Shown piece by piece: positions 10,045-18,313 of a stretch of 51,319 nt of DNA. Each line of letters starts with the position of its first letter. Positions within the stretch are counted from its first letter, which is position 1. The notes under the pieces were generated by a model. The model was given only the letters and a program-made list of their open reading frames with translations, had not been told where the DNA came from and made no database searches. This DNA is from Planctomycetota bacterium (lineage in GTDB: Bacteria > Planctomycetota > Planctomycetia > Planctomycetales > Planctomycetaceae), in NCBI GenBank assembly GCA_018242525.1, contig JAFEBS010000027.1, forward strand, positions 1 to 51,319, in the 5' to 3' direction. A program made the position numbers and the translations under genes.

Positions 10045-10641
10045 CTATGAGTCGAGGGAGCCAACATCAGAGGCCGCGTCTACTGCCGCACCCGGTTGGG
10101 TGGCGATCGCTGGCGATCGAGCTGGCAGGACCACACGCTCGCTCACCCGTCGGGAGAGTGTTGTGGCCAGTTGAGGGTATTCCGCTACGTAGTCGGCCAG
10201 GAAGCCCCACTCACTCCCGTTCGACAGGACCAGCCGACATTTTCGAATGGCGATGCTCTTGTCGACCAGTGTGGCGTCCTCAAAGCGCTCGACCTCGGTC
10301 CAACCGATGCCATCCCAGGCAGTTCCCCGCGTGCGGATAACGCCACCCGGGCAGACGAACACCCAGTTGAGTGGGACGAGCCGCATCCCGAGCAGGATGA
10401 CCACTCCCAAGACCACCAGTGGAATTGCCAACTTGCCGCTGACCCAGTTGGCCAATGGAAGCTGGGCCCCGCCTGCCCCCCATCCCATTAAGTAAAAAAA
10501 TGCGCCCACGACCACGAAGATGAAGCCGCAGGCGGCGGCACCGATCCTGAATCGCACGTTCGGGCCAAACACGAGTTCCGGCTCACCAAACCGCGAGGTC
10601 AACTCTGGAGGGACAGTCGGGGCTCTGGGGCGGACCCACAT
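10045..10641 (-). CDS. Membrane protein with PH-like cytoplasmic domain, unknown function
   Basis: A 198-residue protein. Two hydrophobic helices are visible at about 28-48 (AACGFIFVVVGAFFYLMGW) and about 65-85 (LAIPLVVLGVVILLGMRL). They are followed by a roughly 80-residue soluble part containing VFVCPGGVIRTRG and WTEVERFED, a pattern reminiscent of bacterial PH-like membrane proteins. The last 35 residues are low-complexity Ala/Ser/Pro. The start at MWVRPR (10641) has AAGG upstream; the open frame reaches back to 10734 but that N terminus looks like translated repeat flank. Copies of the 60-bp repeat flank the gene. I do not recognise a named family with certainty. Confidence 0.65.
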   Translation of the reverse strand: MWVRPRAPTVPPELTSRFGEPELVFGPNVRFRIGAAACGFIFVVVGAFFYLMGWGAGGAQLPLANWVSGKLAIPLVVLGVVILLGMRLVPLNWVFVCPGGVIRTRGTAWDGIGWTEVERFEDATLVDKSIAIRKCRLVLSNGSEWGFLADYVAEYPQLATTLSRRVSERVVLPARSPAIATQPGAAVDAASDVGSLDS

Positions 10642-10751
10642 TGATACACCTTCGCCAAAAAGAAAACTCGAACGATTGCGGTAACCAGGTGGCCGCCGGG
10701 AGCCATTGATGGACAATTCTCCACAATTCACCACTCGGGCTCACCGCCAGG

Positions 10752-10811
10752 TTGTCACGTCTTTTCGTCGTCGGACACGAAGTGACGAAACGCTTTGTCG
10801 CGCCATTGCCG
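10752..10811. repeat. Dispersed 60-bp hairpin repeat, copy 2
   Basis: Second copy of the element at 9871-9930, with six mismatches and no gaps. Its inverted arms are TTTCGTC (10763-10769) and GACGAAA (10784-10790). Mismatches are concentrated in the loop (four of six), while both arms are kept, which suggests the hairpin matters more than the loop sequence. Confidence 0.8.
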
Positions 10812-10921
10812 GAAACTGTCCCCGGATTCAGCACTCATTTTCGTTCCACGGCATGGCAAGATCTTTGAAGTGATAACAGCCCGCAGCACCGGGCGGCGAA
10901 AGTTGGCACTTTAGCCTCTTC

Positions 10922-10957
10922 GAAAAAACAGCGGCGTCCGTTTGAAGGGACGCCGCG
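10922..10957 (-). terminator. Intrinsic terminator of csrA
   Basis: Reading on the minus strand downstream of the csrA stop, a 9-bp perfect GC-rich stem (10948-10956 with 10931-10939, loop 10940-10947) is followed by TG and then six T residues (complement of 10923-10928). This is a textbook rho-independent terminator and the clearest in the window. Confidence 0.9.
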
Positions 10958-10988
10958 GTTGGGCATTCATTGATATTCCACCAACCGC

Positions 10989-11192
10989 TCAGCTCAGTTC
11001 GTCTTCGGGGTGGATCTCGATGATGTGTTCGCAATGGCCAGCCGGTTCACACAACTCTTCGCGAACAATGTTCATGTTGCGCGGAGCCTCGATTCCAATT
11101 CGAACCGTGTTGGGGCCAATGCGGACGATCGTCACCGTCACGTCGTCACCGATCAGAATCTTCTCACCGGGCTTTCGAGAAAGTACCAGCAT
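10989..11192 (-). CDS. csrA: Carbon storage regulator CsrA, RNA-binding translational regulator
   Basis: A 67-residue CsrA/RsmA protein. CsrA dimers bind GGA-containing loops in mRNA leaders and alter translation or stability. The sequence has the family landmarks in order: MLVLSRKPGEKILIGDDV at the N terminus, the strand VTIVRIGPNTVRIGIEAP, and the helix NIVREEL that carries the RNA-binding Arg. The acidic tail (about 55-67) slightly exceeds the 61 residues of the E. coli protein. The start ATG has a strong AAAGGAGAG upstream, unusual here since many genes have weak sites. The gene looks monocistronic: it is followed by an intrinsic terminator and preceded by a gap of over 500 bases. No flagellar genes lie nearby, although csrA is often linked to them. 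Confidence 0.97.
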   Translation of the reverse strand: MLVLSRKPGEKILIGDDVTVTIVRIGPNTVRIGIEAPRNMNIVREELCEPAGHCEHIIEIHPEDELS

Positions 11193-11761
11193 GCGTCTCT
11201 CCTTTCATGGTCCTACAAGCATCCCTGTCTGTTCTGCACGCAGCCGTCCTGCCCGATCAGCACCGGATGACATTCGAGATGAAGGGCATCACCATACGAA
11301 CACCACCTGAACAGTGTCATCAACCAGACGACGTTGTCATAAAGATAACAGGTTGGCTAACTGGAAATCCAGTGCAAATCGGCAAGTCCTGCGATTTCGT
11401 TTCGACTCTCGGAACCACCCCAGACCCAGAAGCAAGGTCACTTCGCAACGATGCCAGGCCGTCGGGCTGGGCGACAGGACGGATTCGCAACATGTTTTAT
11501 TTCAATCAGTTGCGACGCCCTTCCGTCACGGCTACGTGGGCAGAATCGCCGGCACGACCGAGTGCCTAAAAAGCAGGCGACTGCTCTCTGCCTGAAAAGC
11601 AGGCAACTCTCGCGACGGGTGCTTTTGCGGAAAACGTCGCGTCCCGGGGCGTTTGCGGCGTTCGGATGCAACTTGACATTCGAGTCTGACCTCTTGATGC
11701 TACGCCGCGGATTTTGAGGAACGTGCGACGCTGGACATCGAGTTGGCCGGGAGCCTGGATG
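11193..11761. other. Divergent intergenic region between csrA and the oxidoreductase gene
   Basis: About 570 bases between two divergent genes, so it must hold both promoters, but I could not identify a convincing -35/-10 pair. A pair of short hairpin repeats lies at 11562-11608. A plus-strand frame at 11207-11569 (120 codons) has no family features and no good ribosome binding site, so I do not call it. Confidence 0.45.
11562..11608. repeat. Tandem pair of small GCCTG-AAAA-CAGGC hairpins
   Basis: Two near-identical units lie 5 bases apart: 11562-11582 (GTGCCTAAAAAGCAGGCGACT) in the first and 11588-11608 in the second. The second contains a perfect 6-bp stem, TGCCTG/CAGGCA, around AAAAG. Such units look like small interspersed palindromes. 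They sit about 155 bases upstream of the oxidoreductase start and could also be a weak terminator. Confidence 0.6.
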
Positions 11762-12838
11762 ATGGTGCGAATCGGGATTGTCGGGATCGGATTCATGGGG
11801 TGGACCCATTTCTCAGGAGCCACCAGATTCACGGAAGCAGGAAAGATTACCGGATCAAAACTGAAGGGGGGAGCCGTCACAGCCATCTGCACCCGCAGCC
11901 CCGAAAAGCTGATCGGCGACTGGCGGTCCATCCAGGGGAATTTTGGTCCCCGGGGAGCCAACCTGGACCTGACCGAAATCAGTTCTTACGACCGCTACCG
12001 TGAAATGATCAAGGATCCCGACATCGATCTGATCGACATCTGTCTTCCCAATGACCAGCATGAGCAAGTGGCGATCGATGCTCTGGAAGCCGGCAAACAC
12101 GTCCTTGTCGAAAAGCCGATCGCTCTGGAACCGAAAGCGGCGGATCGGATGATCGCGGCCGCCAGGAAGACCGGGAAGTTGCTGATGGTCGCCCAGGTGC
12201 TGCCGTTCTTCCCCGAATTCAAATTTGCCGCCGAGGCGATTGCGTCGCAGAAGTACGGCAAGCTGCGCGCAGCCCATTTCCGACGGGTGATTTCGTCCCC
12301 AAAATGGTCAGGTGACATGTCTGACTTCCGCAAGCTGGGGGGATGGGGAATCGACTTGCATATTCACGACAACCATTTCATCAGTCTGGCCTGTGGTGTT
12401 CCACAGCAAGTCTTCTCGCGCGGCATTTTGGAAGACGGTTTCGTGAACCATGTTCACACTCAGTATGTCTATGACAATCCAGAGATCGCGGTGAGTGCCG
12501 TCAGTGGCGGGATCGCGGCCGACGGATTGGCCTTTGCCCATGGGTTCGAGATCTTTCTGGAGAAGGCCACGCTGATGTACAGCGCGGGAACATTGGGCGG
12601 GGCGTGGAGCGCGGATCGTCCACTGACGGTGATTGAAAATGGCAAGGCCAGGCAACCGAAGTTGAAGGGGGGCAGTGAATGGTGTTCTGCATTCACGGCT
12701 GAACTTCAGACCGCCGTTGACGCGGTAAAGTCCGGACAGGTTCCCAACCTGTTGTCCTGCGAACTGGCCCGCGATGCGTTGAAGATGTGTCACGCCGAAG
12801 CCAAAAGCATCGGTAGTGGCAAGTCGGTGAAAGTCTAG
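11762..12838 (+). CDS. Gfo/Idh/MocA family NAD(P)-dependent oxidoreductase
   Basis: A 358-residue cytoplasmic oxidoreductase that probably acts on a sugar or cyclitol. The N-terminal Rossmann fold begins IGIVGIGFMG, with glycines at 8, 10 and 13 for dinucleotide binding. The family signature EKPIAL is at 117-122, where Lys118 is the usual catalytic lysine. The C-terminal substrate domain contains GGWGIDLHIHD, the Asp/His-bearing motif of the family. Two consecutive ATGs (11759 and 11762) follow a GGGAG at 11749-11753; the second gives the better spacing. The frame is open upstream to 11714 without a recognisable signal. The next gene begins 85 bases after the stop on the same strand and may be co-transcribed. 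Substrate and cofactor preference cannot be read from the sequence. Confidence 0.9.
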   Translation: MVRIGIVGIGFMGWTHFSGATRFTEAGKITGSKLKGGAVTAICTRSPEKLIGDWRSIQGNFGPRGANLDLTEISSYDRYREMIKDPDIDLIDICLPNDQHEQVAIDALEAGKHVLVEKPIALEPKAADRMIAAARKTGKLLMVAQVLPFFPEFKFAAEAIASQKYGKLRAAHFRRVISSPKWSGDMSDFRKLGGWGIDLHIHDNHFISLACGVPQQVFSRGILEDGFVNHVHTQYVYDNPEIAVSAVSGGIAADGLAFAHGFEIFLEKATLMYSAGTLGGAWSADRPLTVIENGKARQPKLKGGSEWCSAFTAELQTAVDAVKSGQVPNLLSCELARDALKMCHAEAKSIGSGKSVKV

Positions 12839-12923
12839 CCAGTCACGTTGACGCGGCCAGTTTGAAACGCCCGGCGTCATTCGGGTGAAGTTGTTACAGT
12901 TTCCATTGCGGTCGCAGATCCCC

Positions 12924-13763
12924 ATGCTCGAAAATCTTCCTGTACTTTCGGATCAACATGGTGGATTGACGATCGAAGGGTACTCGCGAGCGGCGGTTCA
13001 AAGCTATTGGCGGATCCCGGAACTGAAGCTCGGCTTCGATCTGGGGGGAAGTCCCTGGGACTTCATTGGGGTTCCCACCTTCCTCGTCACGCATTCACAT
13101 CTGGATCACATGGCGGCGCTCCCCGTCTATGTGGCCCGGCGGCGGATGATGAAGATGGAACCGCCGACGATTTATCTGCCCGAAGAGGTCGTCGAACCGA
13201 CAGAACGAATGCTGAAGGCCTGGCAGAAGCTCGATCGGGGGCGCATGGTTTGCAACCTGATCGGGGTGAAGCACGGCCAGGAGATTGAATTGTCGCGCGA
13301 GCACGTGGCGACCGTCTTCGCGACCACGCACACAGTTCCCTCAGTCGGGTATTTGATCTGGCAGCGACGCCGAAAGCTGAAGCCGGAATACCAGAGCCTG
13401 AATGGTGACCAGATTCGCGAACTGCGACTGTCGGGGACGGAAGTCACTCATGAACTGCGCACGCCGCTGATCTGTTACACGGGCGACACCTCGCCCGAGG
13501 GCCTGGACAATTACCCCCCCGTGTTCGAAGCCCGGATCCTGATCATCGAGATGACGTTTTTCCGCGCGGATCATCGTCGGGAGAAGATTCACAAGTACGG
13601 ACACATGCACCTGGACGACTTCCTTGAGCGGGCGGACAAATTCCGGAACGAAAAGATCATCGCGATGCACTTCAGCACGCGGTATCCGACCAGCCAGATC
13701 GAAAAGGCGGTCATGCGGCGCCTGCCACCAGAATTGCGGGAACGCGTGAAGTTGTGGCTGTAG
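12924..13763 (+). CDS. RNase Z-like metallo-beta-lactamase-fold hydrolase
   Basis: A 279-residue MBL-fold protein resembling tRNase Z-type enzymes. The metal-binding motif THSHLDH is at 56-62, and further likely ligands are ATTHTVPSVGY, CYTGDT with its bridging Asp, and IAMHFSTRY near the C terminus. The order and spacing match the RNase Z branch, in which two zinc ions activate water for phosphodiester cleavage. The flexible exosite arm of full-length RNase Z is not obvious, so the enzyme could act on another phosphodiester or a small molecule. The frame is open back to a GTG at 12885; the ATG at 12924 is preferred but neither has a strong ribosome binding site. It follows the oxidoreductase by 85 bases. 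Confidence 0.82.
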   Translation: MLENLPVLSDQHGGLTIEGYSRAAVQSYWRIPELKLGFDLGGSPWDFIGVPTFLVTHSHLDHMAALPVYVARRRMMKMEPPTIYLPEEVVEPTERMLKAWQKLDRGRMVCNLIGVKHGQEIELSREHVATVFATTHTVPSVGYLIWQRRRKLKPEYQSLNGDQIRELRLSGTEVTHELRTPLICYTGDTSPEGLDNYPPVFEARILIIEMTFFRADHRREKIHKYGHMHLDDFLERADKFRNEKIIAMHFSTRYPTSQIEKAVMRRLPPELRERVKLWL

Positions 13764-14269
13764 CTTCGAGCCGAATATGAATACGGGTTCAAGAAGTCAT
13801 CCGCCCCGACGGGAAGGGCGAGTCGCAGCTGAAACAAGTGAATTCGTCCGCGTAAAATCCTTCGGATCAGAATCCAGCGTCCTGGAATAACCGGCCGTCC
13901 GTTGCAACCGGGCTGTTCGGCACGACTCGTCCATCCGGGACCTGCGACACAACCGAGCAGTTCTGCCAGTTCGGTGAGATCCAGAATCAGGGCGAGGATT
14001 GTAGGCAAATGTTGCCACTGCTTGCCGGTCGATTTTGACCACAGCAAATCCACAAGGTATCTGCCGGGAGGGGGCGAGTTGCGCCCTCATTCGAGTGTGG
14101 CAAAGCCAGTTAAATCCCACGAAATCCCTAAAAACAGATCGACCGTACCGGGGACAGGGGTCTAGCCAACTCACGCGCGAAGGCTTGAACCGCCATCCGC
14201 AAGGACGAGTATTATTCGACGCGGCAGGCCAAACCCGCAGGATTTTTACGGCCGGATGACAACCACATC
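13764..14269. other. Intergenic region upstream of the FHA gene
   Basis: About 500 bases with no gene I can support. Frames such as 13902-14165 show no family features and no ribosome binding site. It contains an imperfect GC-rich inverted repeat near 14069-14091 and the motif CCGGGGACAG at 14148-14157, which also occurs on the other strand next to repeat copy 2. Confidence 0.45.
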
Positions 14270-17200
14270 ATGATGTCCACACGCCGCCCAGCCACATTGA
14301 ATTTCACCGCACCGCTGGTCCTCGAGTCTCCCCGTCACAGCGGGTTGTCGTCGATCGCGCTGAAGCCGGGAAGGCATTTGATTGGCACGACTGCCGATTG
14401 CGGAATCCGGTTACAGGCGGACGGAGTGCTGGAGCGGCACGCCATCATCCTGGTGGGTGAGAATCGAACCGTCGTCAAATCGCTGGATCCCCGGACGTGG
14501 GTGAACGATGGCCCCGTCACCGAAATGGCGCTGCGAGCCGGAGATCGACTCAGTATTGGGCCCGTCACATTTCGAGTTCGCTCGGCGACGCGCGAAGAAG
14601 CGGCCGAGTTCCTTGAGAATGATCCGGCTGCCGCACAGGAGTCGCCCGTCATCACGCGGCCTTCTGTCCCGACCACGATTGTTGCCGCCCGGGCCAACGC
14701 CGCCAAATCCTCCCTGGTTCAATCGCAGGAACAGTCGCTTATCGAAACGCGTCTGGAAGAACTGGAACAGCGATTGTCCGAGTTGCGACTGGCGCCGAAG
14801 TCAATCACTCCAACTGCCGACGAACACTGCATCGACGTCCACCGCGTTGATGCCTCCGCGATGCTGGAGATCCAACGGCGGCAGGACGAGTTGCAGCGGC
14901 AGGCGCGGCAAATCGCTGACGACACGCAGCGACTGCAGCAGCGGGAAGAACTGGTCGCTGAACGCGAGGCCCAGGTTGAACGCCGACAACAATCGTTGTT
15001 TACAGAAGCCGAGCGAATCGCGGAAATCGCGGAAACAACGCGAACCACGCTGGCGACAGAACATGCGGAACATGTCGCCCTCTGGAACGAGTGGGAGACG
15101 ACCTATCAACGAGCGGCCAGCGATCTCGCTGCTCAAATACAGGCAGTCGAACAGCAACGGGTGGCTCTACAGAAAGAAGCGGATCGACTGGCCGCCGCGC
15201 GTTCCGAATTGCAGGCATCTCGCACCGCGCACGAAGCCGAGCGTCAGAGGATCGCTGCAGATCGCCTGAAACTCTCCAACGAACTCGCCGACGCTGCCTT
15301 GATGCGAACCCAGCAGGAGAGTCTGCACCGTCAGCGTCAATTGCAGTTGGAAGATTGGGAATTGCAACTGGCAACGCGACAGCGGGAGTTCGAACAGCAG
15401 AATGTGGAACTGTCGACTGGCCGACAGCAATTGGAACTGGAACGAGCTCAAATCGATCTGTCCGCCGAGCGCCAGGCACAGTTCACGGCGGAAGAGCAGC
15501 GGCTGTCCCATTTGCGAACGCAATTGGAACTCGACCAGCAGCAAGTGCAGTCAGAACGCGCGGAACTGGCCTTGTTGAAGGCTACCCTGGAGCAACAACA
15601 GGCTGCATTCGAGCAGGCCCAGGCGGACGCTGCACAGCCTCAATGCGAGTCGCCGGCCCCCGCCCAAACTGCTAACTACAGGACTTCAGCTCCGGATGCG
15701 TTCCCACAACCGAGGATTGTCCCACCACCCATTCCCGGCTTCGAAGCCCAGTTCCCCGCTGAATCCCGCAGCGGCGAATCTGAACGAGTTGTGATCAGCG
15801 ATCAAACGCCGCCCCTCCCGCCGCCTCTGCCCGTCAGCTCTGAACAGCCAAATGACTTTGGTGTTGTCGTGGACTGGAGTGCGCTGTCGGCGGTCGATTC
15901 ACAGTTTGAATCTGGCCGGGCAGGAAAGGTCGATCACAACCTCACCTCGCAATCGGGTGAAATCGAATCTCGTGGTTTCGATCTGTTGGAAGCGCCGGGT
16001 GCTCCTGAGCCGTTCCCATTGCCGCAGTTCACGGGTGTCGAATCGTCACCATGGCCTGCGCCGAATCATTCGACGGGCGGAAGTTACGGACTCAACGATC
16101 CTGCGGATCCGTGGGGCAACAGCCAGCCTCCTCATCCATGTCCAGCGACTTCCAATTCATCGTCGCTCGCGGAAGCCTCCCCGAACCTGAGCGATCCGTG
16201 GGCGACATTCGCCGCCGCCGGATTGACGATGCCGACATCTCTGAATGCCGACTCCGGTCCAGGCTTTGGGACGATTCCATCGGTAGAGAATGACTATGGG
16301 CCACCAGCCGCAGAGCGTGAAGCAGATCTGCTGGCCAAAGTTTCCGCAGACTTTGGGAGCCCCGTCTGGCCGGAGTTGTCACGCGACGTGAATGCCCCGG
16401 GCTACGCGTTGGATCGTGAGCGCGATGCCGCGGACGGCGTTAAGGCAACTTTGGCGGAAGTCAATCGAGAGTTTGGTGTACCAATCGAGAATCCGCCCGG
16501 CGAGCCAGCGCCCGGGGGGCTCCCTGCATGGTGGATGGACGGTACTCAATCGGCCGCGTCGACGGATCATGCTGGCGATTCCGGTCAACCGAGCTGGGTC
16601 GATGCCTTACGCTCAGAATCAGTAGAACCCGTGAGCGAACAGTCGCTGACAGACAGGCAACCTGCCGGAGATTTGCGATCCCAGTTGGCGATGCTGTTTG
16701 ATCTGCCACCAACTCAATCAGAATCGTCTGCCACTGACGTTGACAGAGCGGTTGCAGAGCGAGCCGCGGAGTCTTCGATCGATCCGGTCGCTTCGATTGA
16801 AGACTCCAAATCGGTCCCACCAGTGGCGGATGAGTCTCACACTGAGACGTCTCACTCAGAGGATTCTGTCGACGACTTCATGGCGCGACTGTTGGCGCGC
16901 AGCCGGGAAAGATCGGATGCAGAGGAGTCTCTGAAACCTCAACAATCGAGTCGAAACGCCAAAGTGGGTGCCGTTTCCGTCGCGTCAGACGACGGGGCGT
17001 TGTTCTCGTTGCCCGATTCTGACCGATCACATTTGATGGCCGAGCCAAAACACAAGCAGGACAAGCAGGCGGTTCGCGAGAATCTGCAATCGTTCCGCCA
17101 GGTCGCGCATCTGTCGGCCCGGTCAGCTCTCGCGCGCCACTCGTTGACACAACTGCGAAACGCGACGATCGCCAAGGGAGTCCTGCTGAGCGTCTCGACG

Positions 17201-17476
17201 GCCGCCGCCGTGTGGTTCTTCATTGAACCGCTGCGCGGTCTGCCATTGCAGACCTGGAAGGGCGTCGCCTGTTCGCTGGGGGCGCTCCTGTCCGCGATGG
17301 AATTCCGCCGCTCGTGGAAGCAACTGAAGAAGCCCCTGGCTGGCAATTCGACACCAGCACCAAAACCGACGGCAGACAGGGCTCCGGCAGCAGAGGCGGA
17401 ATCGACCGAAACGCGGCAGGCGGCAGTGACTGATACGACTACAGATGCCCCCGAGGTGTCGTCGGTCGAAGAGTAG
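14270..17476 (+). CDS. FHA-domain, long coiled-coil protein with C-terminal membrane segment
   Basis: A 1068-residue multidomain protein. Residues about 20-105 form a forkhead-associated domain (PGRHLIGTTADCGIRL, then ERHAIIL and WVNDGPV), a fold that usually reads phosphothreonine. Residues about 150-460 are a highly charged Gln/Glu/Arg/Leu coiled coil. About 470-900 is a Pro/Ser/Asp-rich, probably disordered region, followed by a charged patch. A hydrophobic segment (GVLLSVSTAAAVWFFIEPL, about 965-985) suggests membrane anchoring, with a Thr/Ala/Glu-rich tail after it. It may tether a phosphoprotein to the membrane or act as a scaffold. Two consecutive ATGs (14270, 14273) open the frame and the ribosome binding site is weak. 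The convergent lipoprotein gene ends 53 bases away. Domain calls are firm; the role is inferred. Confidence 0.85.
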   Translation: MMSTRRPATLNFTAPLVLESPRHSGLSSIALKPGRHLIGTTADCGIRLQADGVLERHAIILVGENRTVVKSLDPRTWVNDGPVTEMALRAGDRLSIGPVTFRVRSATREEAAEFLENDPAAAQESPVITRPSVPTTIVAARANAAKSSLVQSQEQSLIETRLEELEQRLSELRLAPKSITPTADEHCIDVHRVDASAMLEIQRRQDELQRQARQIADDTQRLQQREELVAEREAQVERRQQSLFTEAERIAEIAETTRTTLATEHAEHVALWNEWETTYQRAASDLAAQIQAVEQQRVALQKEADRLAAARSELQASRTAHEAERQRIAADRLKLSNELADAALMRTQQESLHRQRQLQLEDWELQLATRQREFEQQNVELSTGRQQLELERAQIDLSAERQAQFTAEEQRLSHLRTQLELDQQQVQSERAELALLKATLEQQQAAFEQAQADAAQPQCESPAPAQTANYRTSAPDAFPQPRIVPPPIPGFEAQFPAESRSGESERVVISDQTPPLPPPLPVSSEQPNDFGVVVDWSALSAVDSQFESGRAGKVDHNLTSQSGEIESRGFDLLEAPGAPEPFPLPQFTGVESSPWPAPNHSTGGSYGLNDPADPWGNSQPPHPCPATSNSSSLAEASPNLSDPWATFAAAGLTMPTSLNADSGPGFGTIPSVENDYGPPAAEREADLLAKVSADFGSPVWPELSRDVNAPGYALDRERDAADGVKATLAEVNREFGVPIENPPGEPAPGGLPAWWMDGTQSAASTDHAGDSGQPSWVDALRSESVEPVSEQSLTDRQPAGDLRSQLAMLFDLPPTQSESSATDVDRAVAERAAESSIDPVASIEDSKSVPPVADESHTETSHSEDSVDDFMARLLARSRERSDAEESLKPQQSSRNAKVGAVSVASDDGALFSLPDSDRSHLMAEPKHKQDKQAVRENLQSFRQVAHLSARSALARHSLTQLRNATIAKGVLLSVSTAAAVWFFIEPLRGLPLQTWKGVACSLGALLSAMEFRRSWKQLKKPLAGNSTPAPKPTADRAPAAEAESTETRQAAVTDTTTDAPEVSSVEE

Positions 17477-17529
17477 GTTCGGGCTATTCCTGTGATTGAA
17501 GTCGGAACGCTTCACCGACAAATTCACCT

Positions 17530-18213
17530 TCAGCTTCCGGTGCCGATTTCATCGGACAGATAGTACTCATAGAAGAAGCGGCCGATTTCGTCGCTCAGAC
17601 GTGACAGGTAGCGCCCCTTGAAATTCGAGTACGATTCTTCAGTGGTGCTGACCGGCTGCTGCTGAGGGTACTTCGAGATCTTTTCCATGCTGAAGATTTT
17701 CTCAGCGGTACCATCGTCATCCATCTTCCAGGCACTGACGACCGCTTCGGAACGACCCCGATACAGTGACGCGGTTCCTTCTTCATACAGCGAGAATTCA
17801 TTCAGATCGATGTAGATCACGTAGGTGGTATTGAACGCCTCGCCGATTTCCTCGGGCTTGTCCCAGTCCTTGTGCTCTTCCAGCCACGCACGGACATGGT
17901 CCGGGGGGACGATCGTGATCTTGTTTTCCCGCAGTCGAAACGCGACGTACTTCGCCAGTTCGTGGTCGATGTTTTCGAAGCTGTAGCGAACTTCGGTGGG
18001 GGCGAAGCAGACCACCGCGACTGTCACATCCTTGTCGGTCATGGATTCCTTGGTCTGCCGGTCAAATTCCGGTTCGACCGTTGGTGGTCCGGCGATCAAC
18101 AGGCCCAGCAACATTCCAACTCGACAACCACTTAGTGAAAGGCAGACAGCACAGCCTGCGACCAGCGACAGCCAGGAGCCATGAATCCGTCGGCGTGTGG
18201 TACGAATAGACAT
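17530..18213 (-). CDS. Lipoprotein A, paralogue of the next lipoprotein
   Basis: A 227-residue predicted lipoprotein. A basic start is followed by a hydrophobic stretch and the lipobox LSGC (Cys30). The mature part has alternating strands and helices: VTVAVVCFAPTEV, then ENKITIVPPDHVRAWLEEH, YVIYIDLNEFSLYE, and a C-terminal SRLSDEIGRFFYEYY. This layout is shared with the lipoprotein encoded just upstream (18314-19009), so the two are paralogues (compare VLVVCKAPNYV, GVQVVNPDQVASWVDEH, YVVVIEVQSFSYRE). The pattern recalls the TolB-N/LpoB/CsgG type of periplasmic alpha/beta domain, but I do not assign a family. It is separated by 100 bases from its paralogue and probably shares its transcript. 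Function unknown. Confidence 0.75.
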   Translation of the reverse strand: MSIRTTRRRIHGSWLSLVAGCAVCLSLSGCRVGMLLGLLIAGPPTVEPEFDRQTKESMTDKDVTVAVVCFAPTEVRYSFENIDHELAKYVAFRLRENKITIVPPDHVRAWLEEHKDWDKPEEIGEAFNTTYVIYIDLNEFSLYEEGTASLYRGRSEAVVSAWKMDDDGTAEKIFSMEKISKYPQQQPVSTTEESYSNFKGRYLSRLSDEIGRFFYEYYLSDEIGTGS

Positions 18214-18313
18214 TGGATCGGTATCCCTGTAACAGGCCGGTCACGCACGCGACACGGGCAACGATGGGGAAATCTGACGGGCGAATGCAAAACGGAATCA
18301 GACGATGTATCAA

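Larger units (their letters stand above)
10642..10988. other. Intergenic region with second repeat copy and csrA terminator
   Basis: This gap holds repeat copy 2 (10752-10811), a CTGTCCCCGG motif directly after it (10816-10825), and the csrA terminator (10922-10957). I find no gene here: the minus-strand frames 10583-10834 and 10828-11034 are translations of the repeat and of the terminator region. Confidence 0.6.

Noticed and set aside
8248..10050. 600-codon plus-strand open frame
   Set aside because: It is antisense to the DUF1501 gene, whose Tat motif and family sequence are clear; the plus-frame translation is Arg/His/Gln-rich with no domain.
10583..10834. Minus-strand frame across repeat copy 2
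   Set aside because: It translates the 60-bp repeat (ATKRFV and TTKRRDN-like peptide seen in both copies), not a gene.
11207..11569. 120-codon plus-strand frame in the csrA upstream gap
   Set aside because: No ribosome binding site, no recognisable domain, and it runs into the hairpin repeats.
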